Of a DNA stretch of 64,000 nt, positions 17,243 to 24,536 are shown piece by piece; within the stretch, counting starts at the first letter, position 1; each line of letters begins with the position of its first letter. The stretch spans positions 1 through 64,000 of the forward strand of contig NZ_JAAARM010000001.1 in NCBI RefSeq assembly GCF_009908285.1, given 5' to 3'. A program made the position numbers and the translations under genes. Under the pieces are notes generated by a model that was not told where the DNA came from, made no database searches, and saw nothing but the letters and a program-made list of their open reading frames with translations. Source of the DNA: Pseudomonas sp. Fl4BN1. Lineage in GTDB: Bacteria; Pseudomonadota; Gammaproteobacteria; Pseudomonadales; Pseudomonadaceae.

Positions 17243-17803
17243 ATGTCTCGCTTTGCCTCCCGCAATACTTGGCTGGCCGCTGGTGCCGTGCTGCTGTGCC
17301 TGCAGTTTCCGGTGCAGGCCCAGGAGCGTTTCACCTTGAACATCCCCGGGGTGTCGGATGACCGGCTGTTCACCACCGGCAATGCCAGTGATGCCAAGGG
17401 CTGCGGCGGGCACAACAATTCCCCGGCCTTGAGCTGGACCGCAGGCCCCGCCGGGACCTTGAGCTACGCCATCGTCATGCACGATCCGGACGGCGCCAAA
17501 GGCCAGGGTGTGGACCATTGGGTGCATTACGGTATCAAGCCCACCACCCGGCAGATCCCGGCCGGTGCCGGCACCAAGCCGAACCTGGAAGGCCTGGCCG
17601 GCATCAACAGCCGCAACAGCACCACTTATATGGGGCCGTGCCCGCCGATTGGCGACAGTGCGCACCACTACATCATCCAGATCTTCGCCCTGGACCTGGC
17701 CCCCGAAGTGCTGCCCGCCGGGCTGACCCGGGCCCAGTTGCTGGAAAAGATCAATGGCCATGTGTTGCGCAATAGCAGCGTGGTGCGCCGCTACTCCCGT
17801 TAA
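17243..17803 (+). CDS. YbhB/YbcL family (PEBP, Raf-kinase-inhibitor-like) secreted protein
   Basis: A 186-residue protein. I chose the ATG at 17243 (MSRFASRNTW), with AAGG nine bases ahead, over an upstream frame start at 17186, because it gives a clean Sec signal peptide ending VQAQ. Conserved phosphatidylethanolamine-binding-protein motifs follow: MHDPDG near residue 80, GVDHWVHYGI, and YMGPCPPIGDSAHHYIIQIF. The protein should be periplasmic. Bacterial members bind small anionic ligands, but their role is unsettled. It appears monocistronic, about 90 bases before the VWA lipoprotein gene. Confidence 0.88.
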   Translation: MSRFASRNTWLAAGAVLLCLQFPVQAQERFTLNIPGVSDDRLFTTGNASDAKGCGGHNNSPALSWTAGPAGTLSYAIVMHDPDGAKGQGVDHWVHYGIKPTTRQIPAGAGTKPNLEGLAGINSRNSTTYMGPCPPIGDSAHHYIIQIFALDLAPEVLPAGLTRAQLLEKINGHVLRNSSVVRRYSR

Positions 17804-17890
17804 AAAAATATTTCAGGGGGCTTAACCCGAACCGCCAAGGCGTTTCGTCTGAAGGAGGGAATGGATCATTTTTCCCGAGGTCAGCCCCCC

Positions 17891-19630
17891 ATGTCCCTTC
17901 CTCTGCATTTCCTTCGCCCGGCCGCCCAGGGTTTTGCCACTGGCTTGCTGTTGGCCGTTGCCGGCTGTGGTGTGTCGTCAAAACCCGAACCCGCCGCTGG
18001 CGCCTCGGCCCAGGGCGCACTGCAGGCCTCGCCGCCGGTGCACTACGAGGTGACGCGTGTAGATGCTGCAATGCTCAAGCGCAGTGTGCACACCGTCGCG
18101 CTGTCTGCGCCCATGCCTGCTCGGGATTCAATGCTGGCCGGCTACCGTGACGAGCCTCGGGAGCAGTACCAGAAGCTGCCGGACAATTCGATCCACAGTG
18201 TCGCCGAGGCGCCGGTGTCGACCTTCAGTGCCGACGTCGATACCGGCGCTTATGCCAACGTCCGCCGCTTGCTCAACCAGGGCAGCCTGCCGCCGGAAGG
18301 CGCGGTACGCCTGGAAGAACTGGTCAACTATTTTTCCTACGATTACGCCCTGCCCAGTGACGGTTCGCCCTTCGGTGTGACCACTGAACTGGCACCGTCA
18401 CCGTGGAATCCCCATACCCGTTTGCTGCGCATCGGCATCAAGGCTTCGGACCGTGCAGTAGCGGACCTGGCTCCAGCCAACCTGGTATTCCTGGTGGACG
18501 TATCGGGTTCCATGGACCGTCGCGAAGGCCTGCCCCTGGTGAAGAGCACCCTCAAGCTGTTGGTGGACCAATTGCGCGATCAGGACCGAGTCTCGCTGGT
18601 GGTCTACGCCGGTGACTCGCGGGTGGTACTGCAACCCACCTCCGGTCGCGACAAGGCGAAGATCCGCAGCGCTATCGACCAACTCACGGCAGGCGGTTCC
18701 ACTGCCGGCGCCTCGGGCATTCAGCTGGCCTACCAGATGGCCCAGCAGGGCTTCATCGACAAGGGCATCAATCGCATCCTGCTGGCCACCGACGGTGACT
18801 TCAACGTCGGCACCAGCGACTTTGACAGCCTCAAGCAAATGGTTGCCGAGAAGCGTAAAAGTGGCGTGTCCCTGACCACCCTGGGTTTTGGTGTGGATAA
18901 CTACAACGAACATCTGATGGAGCAATTGGCGGACGCTGGCGACGGCAACTACGCCTATATCGACAACCTGCGTGAAGCGCGCAAGGTGCTGGTGGACCAA
19001 CTCAGCTCGACCCTGGCGGTGGTGGCCAAGGACGTGAAGCTGCAAGTGGAGTTCAACCCGGCCCAGGTCAGTGAATATCGCCTGCTGGGTTATGAGAACC
19101 GTGCACTAAAGCGTGAAGACTTCAGCAATGACAAGGTCGACGCCGGCGAGATTGGTGCTGGGCATACGGTCACTGCGTTGTATGAAATTGTCCCCGCGGG
19201 CGAGAAGGGTTGGCTGGAGCCGCTGCGTTTTGGCCAGGCCAAGGCTGCCGAACCGAGCGCCAGGAATGGCGAACTGGCGATGCTGCGGCTGCGTTACAAA
19301 GCGCCCGAGGGCGGCAGCAGTCGCCTGATCGAGCGACCAATCACGGCGCAACAGCCGGCTAAACTGGCCGAGGCCAGCACCGACCTGCGCTTTGCCGCCG
19401 CGGTGGCTGCGTTCTCTCAGCAACTCAAGGACGGCCGCTACACCGGCAACTTCAGCCTGGCCGATACCGCCAAGCTGGCGCGCGGTGCCAGGGGTGAAGA
19501 TCCCTATGGCCTGCGAGGCGAGTTCGTGCAGCTGGTGGAGCTGGCGCAAAGTCTGCAAACTCAGGCGCCAAATGCCCAGACTGCGACTCAACCCGTGGAC
19601 ATGAGCCAAGTGCAGAGCCGTTTTGAATAG
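17891..19630 (+). CDS. YfbK-type von Willebrand factor A lipoprotein
   Basis: A 579-residue protein. Starting at the ATG at 17891, the N-terminus holds a signal peptide with the lipobox LAVAGC, so the mature protein is probably lipid-anchored. A YfbK N-terminal domain (around residues 90-170, VSTFSADVDTGAYANVRR) leads into a VWA domain with the metal site DVSGSM at 203-208 and LLATDGDFNVG further on; a YfbK C-terminal domain follows. E. coli YfbK-type proteins are of unknown exact role. The ECF sigma gene begins five bases after the stop, so the three genes 17891-20893 form an operon, which hints at envelope sensing linked to transcription. Confidence 0.9.
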   Translation: MSLPLHFLRPAAQGFATGLLLAVAGCGVSSKPEPAAGASAQGALQASPPVHYEVTRVDAAMLKRSVHTVALSAPMPARDSMLAGYRDEPREQYQKLPDNSIHSVAEAPVSTFSADVDTGAYANVRRLLNQGSLPPEGAVRLEELVNYFSYDYALPSDGSPFGVTTELAPSPWNPHTRLLRIGIKASDRAVADLAPANLVFLVDVSGSMDRREGLPLVKSTLKLLVDQLRDQDRVSLVVYAGDSRVVLQPTSGRDKAKIRSAIDQLTAGGSTAGASGIQLAYQMAQQGFIDKGINRILLATDGDFNVGTSDFDSLKQMVAEKRKSGVSLTTLGFGVDNYNEHLMEQLADAGDGNYAYIDNLREARKVLVDQLSSTLAVVAKDVKLQVEFNPAQVSEYRLLGYENRALKREDFSNDKVDAGEIGAGHTVTALYEIVPAGEKGWLEPLRFGQAKAAEPSARNGELAMLRLRYKAPEGGSSRLIERPITAQQPAKLAEASTDLRFAAAVAAFSQQLKDGRYTGNFSLADTAKLARGARGEDPYGLRGEFVQLVELAQSLQTQAPNAQTATQPVDMSQVQSRFE

Positions 19631-19634
19631 ACCC

Positions 19635-20249
19635 ATGACGAGCAGTGAACAGGAGCTCTTCAGCCCGATGTCTGCTGCCCCACTGTCCAGCACCGCCAGC
19701 AGCGATGAAGCGTTGCTGGCGCGTTATCGCGCCGGAGAGCCCGCGGCCTTCGAGGTGCTGTACCAGCGCCATCGTCAGGGTCTCTACGGGTTTCTGGTGC
19801 GCTTGTGCGGCCAGCCTGAAGTGGCGGAAGAGGTCTACCAGGAAACCTGGATGAGCCTGATCCGCAGCAGCAGTCAGCCTCGGGGACGAGCCAGCTTTCG
19901 CACGTGGCTGTACCAGATTGCGCGCAATCGCTTGATCGACCACTGGCGCAAGCACGGTATGCGCAACCCGCTGCACGATAGCTACGACGAACAGCTGCAT
20001 GGTGAAGTGGACCAGGCTGCCGGTCCCGAGCAGCAACTGAGCCTGAGCCGCGATCAGCAGCGCATTGAAGCGGCGTTGCTGGACCTGCCCGCCGACCAGC
20101 GCGAAGTGTTCCTGCTGCGAGCTAACGGCGAGTTGGAGTTGCCGCAGATTGCCAGCCTGACTCAGGCCCCGCTGGAAACCGTGAAGAGCCGTTTCCGTTA
20201 TGCGTTGAAAAAATTGCGTCGGCTCCTGGCCGAGGAGGTACTCACATGA
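19635..20249 (+). CDS. ECF-type RNA polymerase sigma factor
   Basis: A 204-residue protein. Region 2 is seen in FEVLYQRHRQGLYGFLVRL and ASFRTWLYQIARNRLIDHWR (about residues 35-105), and region 4 in LPADQREVFLLRANGELELPQIA ... ETVKSRFRYALKKLRR (about 150-195). It directs RNA polymerase to a dedicated promoter set. The start is the ATG five bases after the VWA lipoprotein stop. The next gene overlaps its stop by ATGA and may encode its partner or anti-sigma factor. I could not identify a matching autoregulated promoter by eye. Confidence 0.9.
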   Translation: MTSSEQELFSPMSAAPLSSTASSDEALLARYRAGEPAAFEVLYQRHRQGLYGFLVRLCGQPEVAEEVYQETWMSLIRSSSQPRGRASFRTWLYQIARNRLIDHWRKHGMRNPLHDSYDEQLHGEVDQAAGPEQQLSLSRDQQRIEAALLDLPADQREVFLLRANGELELPQIASLTQAPLETVKSRFRYALKKLRRLLAEEVLT

Positions 20250-20893
20250 CTGACGCCCGACAGACACCCTCCCCTGAAGAGCAGTTGCTTGCTCACGTCC
20301 GCGAACACAGTCGCGTCGAACCGCCGGCCCATCTCGATGCCTTGATCCTGGCGACTGCGCGCCGTGAAGCACCTGCGCCCAGGCCTGGTCTTTGGCAGCG
20401 CTGGCTACTGGCCTGCCAGCGACCGCGTTATCAGTTGGCCTTCGCCAGCCTGTTTGGCGTAGCGCTGGTCATCGGCGTGCTGCAACACTCGCCGGAACAG
20501 TATCCGCAACAGGCTTTTTCCCCGGCTCCCGGCAAACCCATGGCCCGCCAGGCGCCACCACGTTCCGCCGAGTTGGCGGGGGCCTTGAGCGCCCCAGCGC
20601 CTGTTGCTCCAGCCGCACCTGCAGCAGGTTTTGCCATGGCGCCGCCCATGGACATGCTCAGTGACCAAGCGCCATCCGAGGCGATCAAGTTCCGGGCAGA
20701 GACGTCCAGGCTGGCCAAGCGCGTCTCGGCCAAGGCGTCGGTAACCGAGAACCTGGATGAGCAACTTGAGGAAGTACTGCGCCTATGGCAACAAGACAAG
20801 ACCCAGGAGGCGGATGAGCTGCTGGTTCGCCTGCACCAGACTTATCCACAGGAGGATCTGGGCAAGCGCCTGGAAGCCATGCGTCGTCCATAA
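20246..20893 (+). CDS. Single-pass membrane protein, probable anti-sigma partner
   Basis: A 215-residue protein coupled by ATGA overlap to the ECF sigma gene. A cytoplasmic N-terminal helix pair (EEQLLAHVREHSRVEPPAHLDALILATA) is followed by one membrane segment near residues 68-85 (LAFASLFGVALVIGVL), a Pro/Ala-rich stretch, and a charged helical C-terminus (LEEVLRLWQQDKTQEADELLVRLHQ). This layout is that of a membrane-bound anti-sigma factor, but no zinc-binding HxxxCxxC motif is seen, so the role is inferred from position and topology. Confidence 0.65.
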   Translation: MTDARQTPSPEEQLLAHVREHSRVEPPAHLDALILATARREAPAPRPGLWQRWLLACQRPRYQLAFASLFGVALVIGVLQHSPEQYPQQAFSPAPGKPMARQAPPRSAELAGALSAPAPVAPAAPAAGFAMAPPMDMLSDQAPSEAIKFRAETSRLAKRVSAKASVTENLDEQLEEVLRLWQQDKTQEADELLVRLHQTYPQEDLGKRLEAMRRP

Positions 20894-20965
20894 CGCGCAG
20901 GGGTTGGCTGTCGTTGCAGAAAACGCGCACTATCAGGCCAGTTTCCAGAAAGTGAGAGGCCGGTC

Positions 20966-21142
20966 ATGGCACCCCGCATCGACCGTATTGCTGCAATGTT
21001 GAACTGCCCGATCAAGGGCGCTGATATCCGTCAGGCCATCAAGGAGAGTCGCAAGGACTCAGAGGACTCAGAGGAGTTGGAGGACGATTCAGAGGATTCA
21101 GAGGATTCAGAGGACGACAGTGAGGAGCAAGAGGCCCTGTGA
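20966..21142 (+). CDS. Acidic Ser-Glu-Asp repeat microprotein
   Basis: A 58-codon frame, MAPRIDRIAAMLNCPIKGAD ... EEQEAL, with GAGAGG about seven bases before the ATG. The first 30 residues look like a short helical, basic segment; the last 28 are almost only Ser, Glu and Asp, built from repeats of the 9-base unit encoding DSE. It follows the sigma operon by 73 bases. The codon pattern GA(T/C) TCA GAG is unusually repetitive. It may be a genuine small acidic protein or the expanded end of a degraded gene. Confidence 0.5.
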   Translation: MAPRIDRIAAMLNCPIKGADIRQAIKESRKDSEDSEELEDDSEDSEDSEDDSEEQEAL

Positions 21143-21563
21143 CCGTCTGCGACGGCCAGGCTTGATTGCCGCTCACTTCGATGGCTTGAGTGTGTTCCGG
21201 TGAAGTCGGGTTTGGGTCTGTGCCCGGTATCTGCTAGCCTTCTGCCGAGAATGGCTAAGCGCCATTACGTGTTCCGATAAAAATTCGTTCTACATCAAGC
21301 GCTAATAGAGCGACAGCCTCTATGCGAGCCTGCGCACGAGCAAAAATTGCCGAGCGTTAACCCGGCTGTCGCTGGAGCGGATAACTTCAGGCGGGATCAA
21401 GCGGATAACAGGTTAAGTCGTCTTGGGTCTTGCCGATAAACAGACGGGACATGGGGTCGGTAGATAACGATGGATTCCATACTCGGGGTGAGCATGGGAG
21501 CAAGTGCATACCGTTGAATGTTCGGCATTGACAGAACTGGTTTGAAAGGGAAAAGGAGCAATT
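21143..21563. other. Intergenic region, 421 bases
   Basis: No gene is supported on either strand. The composition is slightly more AT-rich than the surroundings, and repeated ...GCGGATAAC... words occur near 21,378 and 21,400. The end must carry the promoter of the zinc-ribbon gene pair, whose AAAAGGAG ribosome site is clear. Confidence 0.55.
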
Positions 21564-21920
21564 ATGGGAATGGTGTTTTGTCGTGGGTGTGCCAAGCAAA
21601 TACATGAAAGCGCACTGACTTGCCCTGGGTGTGGAGCTGCTCAGGCGGTGGTCGCGCTGGCGGCACAGCCCGACTCGCGAGGTTCGCCCTGGGTGGCGAT
21701 TGTTTCATTGGTGCTGGGTATTGCCAGTGCACTGATGTTGTTTGATGACTCCGAGTGGGGTCATGAGGAGATATTGGGATTGGGCATCTTCTCCTTCGCG
21801 GGCCTTGTGTCGGGCATCATCAGCATCAACAAGAAAAAGCCGGGCAATGGTATGGCGATTACGGGTGTTGTGCTTTCCGCGATCGCGCTAATGGTGTCTT
21901 TGGGTTTATCGCTAGATTAG
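21564..21920 (+). CDS. Zinc-ribbon DUF4190 membrane protein
   Basis: A 118-residue protein preceded by AAAAGGAG. The N-terminus MGMVFCRGCAKQIHESALTCPGCGAAQA is a zinc ribbon with two CxxC pairs. Two hydrophobic segments follow (WVAIVSLVLGIASALMLF and ITGVVLSAIALMVSLGL) with a third weaker one between, as in the DUF4190 family. The next gene, 22 bases on, has a nearly identical zinc ribbon, so the two likely form one operon and may work together in the inner membrane. Function of DUF4190 proteins is unknown. Confidence 0.82.
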   Translation: MGMVFCRGCAKQIHESALTCPGCGAAQAVVALAAQPDSRGSPWVAIVSLVLGIASALMLFDDSEWGHEEILGLGIFSFAGLVSGIISINKKKPGNGMAITGVVLSAIALMVSLGLSLD

Positions 21921-21942
21921 TGAATTACAAAAGGAGAAGTAA

Positions 21943-22392
21943 ATGAATATGGTTTTTTGCCGTGGTTGTGCAAAAGAAATTCATAGCTCGGCATTGTCGT
22001 GTCCACAATGTGGTGCTCAGCAGGCGATTCAAAATATCGCACCCAGTACGCCTGCTGTGACGGGCAACTGGTATGTCGAAGTACTCAAAAAATATGCAGT
22101 GTTCACGGGGCGTGCTCGCAGAAAAGAATACTGGATGTTTTTTCTGATCAACTTTCTGATTGCTTTGGGGATTGGCTTTATCGAAGGCTTTTTTGGGGGC
22201 AAGGGTTTGCTCTCGAATCTGTATAGCCTTGCAGTGTTCTTGCCGAGTCTGGCTGTGGCGGTACGCCGGATGCATGATACTGATCACAGCGGGTGGTGGA
22301 TTTTGCTGCCGTTCGTCAACTTGTACTTCCTGGTCAAAGACGGTCAGCCGGGTGACAACCGCTTTGGTCCCAACCCTAAAGCGATTGCTTGA
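21943..22392 (+). CDS. Zinc-ribbon DUF805 membrane protein
   Basis: A 149-residue protein with AAAGGAG before the ATG. The zinc ribbon MNMVFCRGCAKEIHSSALSC is followed by a DUF805 domain: FTGRARRKEYWMFFLINFL, then hydrophobic helices, then RRMHDTDHSGWWILL and the GDNRFGPNP end. DUF805 proteins such as E. coli YhaH are inner-membrane proteins of unknown function. The shared N-terminus with the preceding gene points to duplication of a zinc-ribbon module onto two different membrane domains. A strong terminator follows. Confidence 0.88.
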   Translation: MNMVFCRGCAKEIHSSALSCPQCGAQQAIQNIAPSTPAVTGNWYVEVLKKYAVFTGRARRKEYWMFFLINFLIALGIGFIEGFFGGKGLLSNLYSLAVFLPSLAVAVRRMHDTDHSGWWILLPFVNLYFLVKDGQPGDNRFGPNPKAIA

Positions 22393-22417
22393 ATTTAGTC
22401 TTCCAGGACTGTTGAAG

Positions 22418-22444
22418 GGGTGGCCACATTGGCCACCCTTTTTT
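22418..22444 (+). terminator. Terminator after the zinc-ribbon gene pair
   Basis: GGGTGGCCA and TGGCCACCC form a perfect nine-base stem with loop CAT followed by six T residues, 26 bases after the stop. Confidence 0.88.
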
Positions 22445-22574
22445 GTTCAAGAGGTGTCGGATCCGGTAAATCGCTTTGGAAATCAGCGATAAACGGCACT
22501 CTATCCGCCACCACCTAATCGGTTTGGCTCAGGTTGCAGGTGCCGAGGATTCATAATCCCGGCGGCCGCTACGT

Positions 22575-23039
22575 TCAGGCGTAGGGCGAGGCAGGCAGGT
22601 CGGTGAATTCGGCGCCAGCGCCGTCCGCGGCCATGCGCCGCGCTCGCTCCGGTAGCAGCCGGACATGGTTTTCCACCTGCCAGCGATACCAGCTCAGACG
22701 CGCGACGATCCGCCGCCGACAACGCTGCGGCAACTGCGCCAGCAGGTCGGTGCTATCAGGGGCCCAGCGGGTTCGGGTGGAGTAGTAGCCGAACAGGTTT
22801 TCCCGCAGGCCGAAGCAATCCTCGAAGGTTTCCTCGACGCTGTAAACATAGAGCTCGAAGCTGGCGCTCAACTGTTGCTCGCCGTCCGCGTGGTCTCGCA
22901 GGTAAGCGAAGATCCCCGGCCAGTTGATGCAGAACAGATGTTCATCCCAATCGCCATCCCGGGTCAGATACTGGCCCTGGCCGCGAAAGAACTGGGGAAT
23001 TTCCTGACGTTCCAGGGCCTCTTCAAAGTTGCTTTTCAT
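22575..23039 (-). CDS. Hypothetical protein, second gene of an unidentified pair
   Basis: A 154-residue protein starting MKSNFEEALERQEIPQFF. It overlaps the preceding minus-strand gene by four bases (ATGA), so the pair is co-translated. Aromatic- and arginine-rich, no signal peptide, no membrane segment. A middle part FELYVYSVEETFEDCFGLRENLFGYY is probably beta/alpha. I do not recognise the family. The same overall look (acidic, aromatic, W/Y-rich) is shared with the upstream partner, and such pairs are sometimes accessory or immunity genes, but nothing nearby supports a definite role. Confidence 0.65.
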   Translation of the reverse strand: MKSNFEEALERQEIPQFFRGQGQYLTRDGDWDEHLFCINWPGIFAYLRDHADGEQQLSASFELYVYSVEETFEDCFGLRENLFGYYSTRTRWAPDSTDLLAQLPQRCRRRIVARLSWYRWQVENHVRLLPERARRMAADGAGAEFTDLPASPYA

Positions 23040-23887
23040 GATTGGTTTTCCGCTCGTGAACCTTGCACATCCGTAATGCTGACAGACAGCGCCACACACT
23101 CGATGACGCAGTCGAAACCGATTTCCAGGCGCAGGTAATAACCAGGGTTAAAGCGGGTCAACTGGGTACGCATGTGCCCGTCGAAACGCGTGCCGCTGAG
23201 CGCCAGTTCACTGATGCCCCGGACGTGCAGTTCGAAATTGCAGTGGGTCAGGGCCTGGCTGACCGGCCAGGTGGAGGGCAGGGCCTGGCGCGGCAGTTCG
23301 CCAGCCAAGCGCACACTCAACTGTTCGTCTTGAAACTGCGGTCCGGGAGTTTCCAGGTCATGGGGCGTCGCGGCCAGCCCGAATACGGCTTTCCAGGCTT
23401 CGCAGTTGTCGATGCTGAACAGCCAGTCGCAGGAGCCGCGATCACGCGCCGGGATTGCCCGGCACTGCGCCAACGATGGCAACTGGGCCCGGAGCAGATC
23501 GTCGTGCCAGCGTTCTCGGGCCGCCAGTAGCAGCTGTTGAAAGAAGCCCCGGCTATCGTCGATAAACGCAGGCCAACCTGCGGGCCACTGATCGTCTTGG
23601 TAGTCGTCTTCAATGGGTTCCCAGACGTCTTCGAAGTCGAAGTCCGGGTCGTCCAGGGCTGCTTGCAGCACCTCCACCAGCCGTTGCCGATGACGGAAAT
23701 TCTCCCGAGCATTGCGGCGTGCCAGGCAGTAGTGGCGGATCAGGTATTCACGGTCATTAAGGTCGTTGGGGTCGTAGCGGCTCAGCTCGGCGTCCAGGGC
23801 CGGGGGCATGTCATAGCCGATGAAACAGCCGATCCAGCAACGCAGGTCTGGCTGGTACGGCTGATTGAGCAAGGGATGGTGCAGCAT
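23036..23887 (-). CDS. Hypothetical protein, first gene of an unidentified pair
   Basis: A 283-residue protein starting MLHHPLLNQPYQPDLRCWIG. The start is fixed by AGGAGGTCTCG directly ahead of the ATG at 23887. An acidic helical middle (around residues 60-110, DPDFDFEDVWEPIEDDYQDD) is followed by a C-terminal region with beta character (HVRGISELALSGTRFDGHMR, then YYLRLEIGFDCVIECVALSVSI). No signal peptide or membrane helix is seen. Family unknown to me. Codon use is GC-rich like the chromosome, so it is not obviously recent DNA. Confidence 0.7.
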   Translation of the reverse strand: MLHHPLLNQPYQPDLRCWIGCFIGYDMPPALDAELSRYDPNDLNDREYLIRHYCLARRNARENFRHRQRLVEVLQAALDDPDFDFEDVWEPIEDDYQDDQWPAGWPAFIDDSRGFFQQLLLAARERWHDDLLRAQLPSLAQCRAIPARDRGSCDWLFSIDNCEAWKAVFGLAATPHDLETPGPQFQDEQLSVRLAGELPRQALPSTWPVSQALTHCNFELHVRGISELALSGTRFDGHMRTQLTRFNPGYYLRLEIGFDCVIECVALSVSITDVQGSRAENQS

Positions 23888-23976
23888 CGAGACCTCCTGT
23901 CCGGGGCCGTGAATGTAGCAAGTTGCGCCCCGCCAGGACAGCCCCGGCCGGCGAGGTACAGGCGCGGCGCAGAGCC

Positions 23977-24170
23977 TCAGAAGTCGGCGATGAGCTGCAC
24001 CCCGCCCACCACCGCTGAATCGGTCTGGGTCAGCCCGCCTGGGTATTTCACGTATTGCAGGTGAGGCCGCACCATCAGCCATTTGGTCGCCTGGTAGCCG
24101 TAGTTGATCTCGACGCTGTACTCGCGTTTCTGCTCCGGCAAGTAGAGCGCATTATCCATGGAGCTCACGC
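23977..24170 (-). pseudogene. OprB-type carbohydrate porin, 3' remnant
   Basis: On the minus strand about 60 codons encode EQKREYSVEINYGYQATKW and VRPHLQYVKYPGG, ending in VQLIADF, the last strands of an OprB-family porin with its C-terminal Phe. Everything upstream is missing: homology stops near 24,165-24,175, where a plus-strand regulator remnant begins. It cannot form a barrel and is a relic. Confidence 0.75.
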
Positions 24171-24435
24171 TTTCGCCCCGCTCGACGTGGCCTCGCCCTG
24201 CGACGTGATCGAATGCACCTCGGTGTTCGCCATGTTGCAGCTGGTGCAAATCACCGACGCGATCCTGATGCTCACCGATACTGTGGTTCGTGATCACGTG
24301 CACACCGGCTTGCTCGCGGCGCTGGGCCTGGAGATCGAAGAGCAATTGAGCCCGTTCGGGGTGATGCTGAGGAAGGATGAGCCGCAGAGCCGCGAGCTGG
24401 AGATTTTCTTGAAGATGTTGCGCGAGAGGGCATAG
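24171..24435 (+). pseudogene. LysR-type regulator, 3' remnant
   Basis: On the plus strand about 80 codons encode VIECTSVFAMLQLVQITDAI, then VVRDHVHTGLLAALGLEIEE and FGVMLRKDEP, ending at TAG at 24433-24435. This is the last part of a LysR substrate-binding domain of the type that often controls sugar or aromatic catabolism. The DNA-binding half is absent and the frame runs backward into the OprB remnant, so the gene is dead. Confidence 0.7.
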
Positions 24436-24536
24436 CGCCGAGAATGAAAGCTTTGGTTACTAAGTGGTTTTGCATGTCGGCGGTGACGCTGCTTTAAACG
24501 ATGCACGGGGCAATGGCTCTCCTCTGGAAGGATCCG

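Noticed and set aside
24055..24435. A complete 126-residue plus-strand gene
   Set aside because: Only the last 80 codons resemble a LysR protein; the first part is antisense of the OprB remnant, so it is a scar.
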